From Oryzias latipes (lineage: Eukaryota > Chordata > Actinopteri > Beloniformes > Adrianichthyidae), in assembly GCF_002234675.1 (NCBI RefSeq), contig NC_019859.2, positions 16,395,811-16,459,810 of the forward strand: DNA of 64,000 bases, written 5' to 3'. The position numbers were made by a program, and so were the translations under genes. How positions within the stretch are numbered: position 1 is the stretch's first letter; each line of letters starts with the position of its first letter. Under the pieces are notes generated by a model that saw nothing but the letters and a program-made list of their open reading frames with translations, made no database searches and was not told where the DNA came from. Positions 59,610 to 64,000 of the stretch are shown here, in pieces.

Positions 59610-60588
59610 CTCTTTAACCAAAGTACATTTTAAGAACGATGCATTCGTTATAACATACTCAGTATACTGTATTAAGTTTCAATACTTTTTGAGTGTTTCT
59701 CAATTAAAATGCTTTTCATCAGTGCATCCTTTCCACATTCGACACACCGCATTTCTCCACAATATATATTTTTTCAAAGTACAATTTATAGTTACAAACA
59801 CTCTTTTAAAATTGATTTCAAATAAAAAAGACACTTGCAATTTAGCCTTTTTAGAGTAATCATCATTAAACTGTTTGTTTTCCATCTAGCACACTGACTT
59901 ATGTAAATGCTTAGTATAGGCACAAAGTTTAAAATTTCACGTCATTTTCTTAAAACAATTTTATACACAGATTGTTTGCAGTTTTTCCTAGTGAAGTCAA
60001 ATGTATTCTGTTGTCAGGTTCTCCTGGTGAGGCTTCTGGCGCTCGTCAGATCGCCAAGAGCAAAGGCCCGCCTAATCAGGATTTATGGCCCCCTGTGACG
60101 GATTTGGGGGGGTGGTTAAAGAAAAATGTTCTAAGTCATTTTTGTTTGATATGACTTCAATAAAATTTTATCTTGTGCAAAGGCCCGCCTATATGTTTAT
60201 ATACTATAGTACAATGAATAGAGAAGAGAACAAAGAGTGTTGCTGATGTGTTTTTTTCTTTTTTTCATTTTGCATTTCATATTTTTTTCTCCATTAGGTA
60301 AATTTTGAAGAAAATTTTAAAAATCTTTTACACAACACAAAATCACCAACCAACTGTCCGTAAGGGACATCCCTGGTAGGGGGTATTGGGCCCTTGGCAA
60401 CGGTATTTGCAAAGTTCTACTGGCCTCTTTATGCATCTGAGTGTCCACAATCCCCAGATCTTGCGCCCGATACATTTAACTTTCCACGTGTCACTGACGA
60501 GGATGCTGAAGTTCTAGGGAAACCCATCACTATGGCAGAAGTCTCTGAGGCCATTGCTGGTTAGCTGGATTGAGTGTTCCCAGTTTCT
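59610..60588 (+). repeat. Array unit 18 (partial, 979 bp)
   Basis: It stops inside the LINE-like segment of the long form, so it lacks the promoter-like module and exons A-C. It has the 30-bp segment like unit 1 and a 21-bp anomaly at about 60175-60195 (see findings). Confidence 0.95.
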
Positions 60589-60940
60589 TTACCCTTACTA
60601 ATGAAGTACTTTGGATAGGAGTCTTCCTTGTTACCCCTTCTTAGAATAGTATTAGGTATGGCCCATGTTCTTTTTACATTACTTTTGTTTTCCTCTAAAA
60701 GCTGTCCATAATATTCCTTCTTGCATGTTCTTATGATCTGCATTAACTTATTTTTGTATTTTTTGTATTTAATTTCTGTCTCTTTTGTTCTCTTTTTTAA
60801 GTAGTTTTTATAAAGAGTATTCTTTTCTTACATGCATTCTGCTATCCTTTTGTAATCCATGGACAATGGAAATACTTAATATTTTCCTTGAACATGGTAA
60901 TAATAAATTCTTCAACTGTTATTTATCCGCTTTTCTTTAG
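60584..60940 (-). mobile_element. LINE fragment (pre-RT), internally deleted
   Basis: Minus strand reads QIIRTCKKEYYGQLLEENKS, then RRGNKEDSYPKYFISKGKE: the linker between endonuclease and RT of the same LINE found at 62.3-64.0 kb. It matches 63283 onward but skips about 365 bp (63593-63957) before picking up again at ACATGGTA. It joins the tandem array at a shared TTTCT. Confidence 0.8.
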
Positions 60941-61494
<554 letters not shown>

Positions 61495-61674
61495 TAGGTG
61501 TGAGTGTTGTGAGTGTGAGAGTGAATGGGTGTGTCATTGTGGACATTCTACCCTGCGACAGACTGGCCACCTGTCCAGGGTGTCCCCTGCCTTTGCCCAC
61601 AAGTGGCCGGGATAGGCTCCAGCGCCCCGTGACCCCGAAAAGGAAAAACGGAATAGAAAATGGATGGATGGATG
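61495..61674 (+). mobile_element. RTE-type LINE/SINE 3' tail ending in (GGAT)n
   Basis: CCTGCGACAGACTGGCCACC, TGTCCAGGGTGTCCCCTGCC and GGGATAGGCTCCAGCGCCCC, then GAAAATGGATGGATGGATG. This is the very common fish retroposon 3' end with a GGAT tail, 5'-truncated. Confidence 0.8.
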
Positions 61675-61757
61675 AACAATAAAATGGAATATTTATGTGA
61701 TAACAAATTTAAATGCTGAAATAATTTAAGGATGTGATTTTTTTTTTGTGATTTCAG

Positions 61758-61964
61758 GGAGAAGAATGCTGTTGGTTGCAGCTGCTTCTGCCAACAACCA
61801 TAAGGTTCTTGGTTTATGTTCACAATACTTACGATATTGATTTGCATTCAGAGCTTAGCTTAGAGAGTATGGCAGCTGCCAATGTCCTACTTAAGAGAAA
61901 ATCAAAAAGATTTGACTGTTGTGAGTTACTGTCAACGGCAGCCTCATTGCAAAAAAATAAATAA
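61758..61964 (+). CDS. Candidate terminal exon of unknown gene
   Basis: An 11-T tract and the acceptor GTGATTTCAG (ending 61757) precede an open stretch in phase 0: GEECCWLQLLLPTTIRFLVY, then HNTYDIDLHSELSLESMAAA and KRKSKRFDCCELLSTAASLQ. TAA is at 61962-61964. AATAAATAAATAAATAAA at 61956 could be the polyadenylation signal. The composition is protein-like, but no family is recognised. It could be the last exon of a gene spanning the array, or chance. Confidence 0.3.
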   Translation, partial: GEECCWLQLLLPTTIRFLVYVHNTYDIDLHSELSLESMAAANVLLKRKSKRFDCCELLSTAASLQKNK

Positions 61965-62077
61965 ATAAATAAAAGCAGAGGATGAAGATTCCCCTGTTAC
62001 CTACAATAAATGCTTTGAAAGAACTGTAGCTCTTATGAATTTGTAACCCTGTAAAAGTCCTCAACCGATTAGCAATA

Positions 62078-62250
<173 letters not shown>

Positions 62251-62289
62251 GTAGTCTTTTTTATTTTGGACTAGTGTAAAATAACAAAA

Positions 62290-64000
62290 TAAGACAAAAA
62301 CGGGACAAATTTTATAAAAAAGAACAAAAAAAGACAAGTAAATTATGTAAAACAAAACAAGACAAAATCATATAAACACAAGTCCAAAAGGGAGTGAGAA
62401 GAAGAAAAATCCTATAAACTCTCACCCCCTTTACCTTAAATCCTTACTTTCCCAACTAAACCCAGTACTCCCACCATCAAAGTCCAGTCCCCTACCCAAG
62501 TGAATATGTACATATATTCATGTAATTTTCATTTGTAAACAACATGCAAATGAATAACAAAAAATAATGTCAAAGTATCCAGATTTATAAATGCTGACAT
62601 TCTGTATTTTTTGTATTTGTACATATTTATCCATGATCTTATTTCTGTATCTATATTTAAAATTTTTATGTTTGAACATTGTTTCAAGCATTTACTGGTT
62701 CTGTTCCACAACTTCACTGCACAAATTGAATCACAGAATCTCTTTTTATTTGTACGTGCTTTATGTACGACAAATTTATCTTTTTCCCTAAAATTGTATT
62801 TTTCCTCTCTTTTAATAAATAACCTTTGGTCATTCGTCTGTAATAAATTGTTTTCGGCCTTGAATATTATTTGAGCGGTACAATACTCTACTAGATCGTA
62901 AAATTTGAGTAATTTTGATTCTATGAATAATTTATTTGTGTGCTCAAGGTGATTGACTTTGTGTATAATTCGAATTGCTCTCTTTTGAAGTATTGAAAGT
63001 GAATGAAACGTTGTTTTATAGTTGTATCCCCAAACCTCAATGTACAGTATAACATGTGGAGTGATTTATGGTCCAGAACCAGTTTAGCTTTATTCCTCTC
63101 ACTGTCTTTAATATTTCATTTTCAGTTACTGGGTTAAGAACCATTGAACTGGGATTTCTGTCAATTAACATTTGCACATCCTTTCCAAACGTTCCTGGAT
63201 CCGGGATTTGCTTTTCTATTTCAGGTCCCACGTTTACAAAAAAAATCATTAAATCTTTTAGCAATCTCTTCCCTTTGACCTATTTCTTTACCCTTACTAA
63301 TGAAGTACTTTGGATAGGTGTCTTCCTTGTTACCCCTTCTTAAAATAGTATTAAGTATGGCCCATGTTTTTTTACATTACTTTTGTTTTCCTTTAAAAGC
63401 TTTCCATAATATTCCTTCTTGCATGTTCTTATGATCTGCGTTAACTTATTTTTGTATTTTTTATATTTAATTTCTGCCTCTTTTGTTCTCTTTTTTAAGT
63501 AGTTTTTATAAAGAGTATTCTTTTTCTTACATGCATTCTGCAATCCTTTTGTAATCCATGGACAATGGAAATACTTAATATTTTCCTTGAACTTTTTAAC
63601 TGGACAATGTTTATCATACATCAAACCAAATATCCGCATAAAATACTCATAAGCCTCATCAACAGTTTCGTTTTGATAAATCACATCCCAATTTTGCTCA
63701 ACTAACTCAGCTTTAAGTGCATTGATGGAGGTTTCTGTTTTAATTCGTCTGTATCCCACTGAGAAATGCAACCTGTGGTTGACATAACTACTATCATATA
63801 CTGTGAAAACTGGAAGATGGTCACTGATTTCATTAATTAGCAACCCATTAACTGTTTTATTTTCAATGTCATTGGAGAATATATTATCAATTAATGTTGC
63901 ACAACTTGCAGTTATCCTACTTGGTTTTGTAATTCTTGGAAATAAACAAATGCTGTACATGGTACTAATAAATTCTTCAACTGCTATTTATCCGCTTTTC
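62290..64000 (-). mobile_element. LINE, RT core deleted, runs off the window
   Basis: From right to left: endonuclease end (ISDHLPVFTVYDSSY, near 63830). Linker ENIKYFHCPWITKGLQNACK and KKRTKEAEIKYKKYKNKL (63960-63340). Pre-RT FFVNVGPEIEKQIPDPGTFG and NPVTENEILKTVRGIKLN (63264-63070). Then an abrupt jump at about 63062 to the RT C-terminus (YNYKTTFHSLSILQKRAIR, near 63000; WNRTSKCLKQCSNI, 62710). A 3' UTR with a GGGAGTG...CTCACCCC motif follows at 62384-62432. The RT catalytic domain is absent. Group: CR1/Rex1/Jockey-like. A frameshift near 63365 splits the linker. Confidence 0.85.

Larger units (their letters stand above)
32397..60588 (+). repeat. 28.2-kb tandem array of a gene-like unit (17 complete + 1 partial)
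   Basis: Head-to-tail units counted from CTCTTTAACC start at 32397, 34190, 35967, 37743, 39474, 41251, 43012, 44847, 45886, 46925, 48760, 49770, 51531, 53246, 54285, 56135, 57895 and 59610. Thirteen are long (1715-1850 bp), four are short (1010 or 1039 bp), and the last is cut at 60588. Copies are nearly identical, so the expansion is young or homogenised. Each contains exon-like segments B and C. Long units also contain exon-like A, a LINE-derived piece and a promoter-like module. Too large and gene-like to be a simple satellite. Confidence 0.97.

Noticed and set aside
33846..59621. Minus-strand open frames over exon C (WSLRRWSL- and [12 protein letters not shown] repeats)
   Set aside because: They are antisense readings of the 15-bp GC-rich minisatellite, which is open in several frames by composition. 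They have no splice or start context.
32397..60588. Histone or 5S/snRNA gene cluster as explanation of the tandem array
   Set aside because: No histone-fold sequences, no histone 3' stem-loop, no 5S internal control region and no snRNA motif seen in the unit.
32397..60588. CRISPR-like repeat/spacer array
   Set aside because: Units are 1-1.8 kb and identical throughout; there are no short repeats with unique spacers, and the DNA is eukaryotic.

Overview
The window reads as nuclear DNA of a teleost fish. The evidence is the mix of mobile elements (L2/Maui-type LINE with an ATTGA tail, Tx1/L1-type LINE, a restriction-like-endonuclease LINE, Tc1 with IR/DR ends, a Ty3/Gypsy chromovirus, a Ty1/Copia element, several hAT-like ends, an RTE-type tail with GGAT repeats) and GT-AG introns in AT-rich DNA. 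There is no bacterial gene organisation, and I found no tRNA, rRNA or CRISPR array. All identifications come from reading motifs; no database search was run.

Region 1 (1-2.8 kb) is a decayed LINE (minus strand) fused to a 5'-truncated Tc1 transposon (plus strand). Region 2 (3.2-19.4 kb) holds the only host-like gene I can assemble: seven plus-strand exons whose splice phases agree at every junction. They encode a four-cysteine N-terminal zinc-ribbon-like segment, a conserved second block, an in-frame 48-bp Ser/Pro repeat, a lysine-rich exon and a chromodomain-like C-terminus split over three exons. One TAG lies inside the chromodomain, so this copy may be a pseudogene. Its last intron (9.6-19.4 kb) is filled by an L1/Tx1 element, itself interrupted by an L2, joined tail-to-tail with an R2/NeSL-like LINE.

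Region 3 (19.5-32.4 kb) is nested transposon debris: Harbinger-, Tigger- and retroposon-like remnants, a Gypsy chromovirus with two LTRs and a 5-bp target duplication (21482-26469), and a Copia element (26479-31975) carrying two inserted DNA transposons. A hAT-like 5' end and a 29-bp perfect palindrome then abut the next region.

Region 4 (32397-60588, about 28.2 kb) dominates the window. It is a head-to-tail array of 17 complete units and one partial unit. Long units (about 1.72-1.85 kb) and short units (about 1.01-1.04 kb) differ by a 749-bp block bounded by 131-bp direct repeats. Each unit carries gene-like parts: exon-like segments with GT/AG borders encoding a lysine-rich segment and a Gly/Ser/Lys segment made of a 15-bp in-frame minisatellite. 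Long units also have an AT-hook-like exon and a promoter-like module (paired E-boxes and a TATAAA). The array looks like an amplified gene fragment or mini-gene, with higher-order structure. A link to the chromodomain gene upstream is possible but unproven.

Region 5 (60.6-64 kb) contains two related minus-strand LINE fragments, long TA tracts, an RTE-type 3' tail and one candidate terminal exon.
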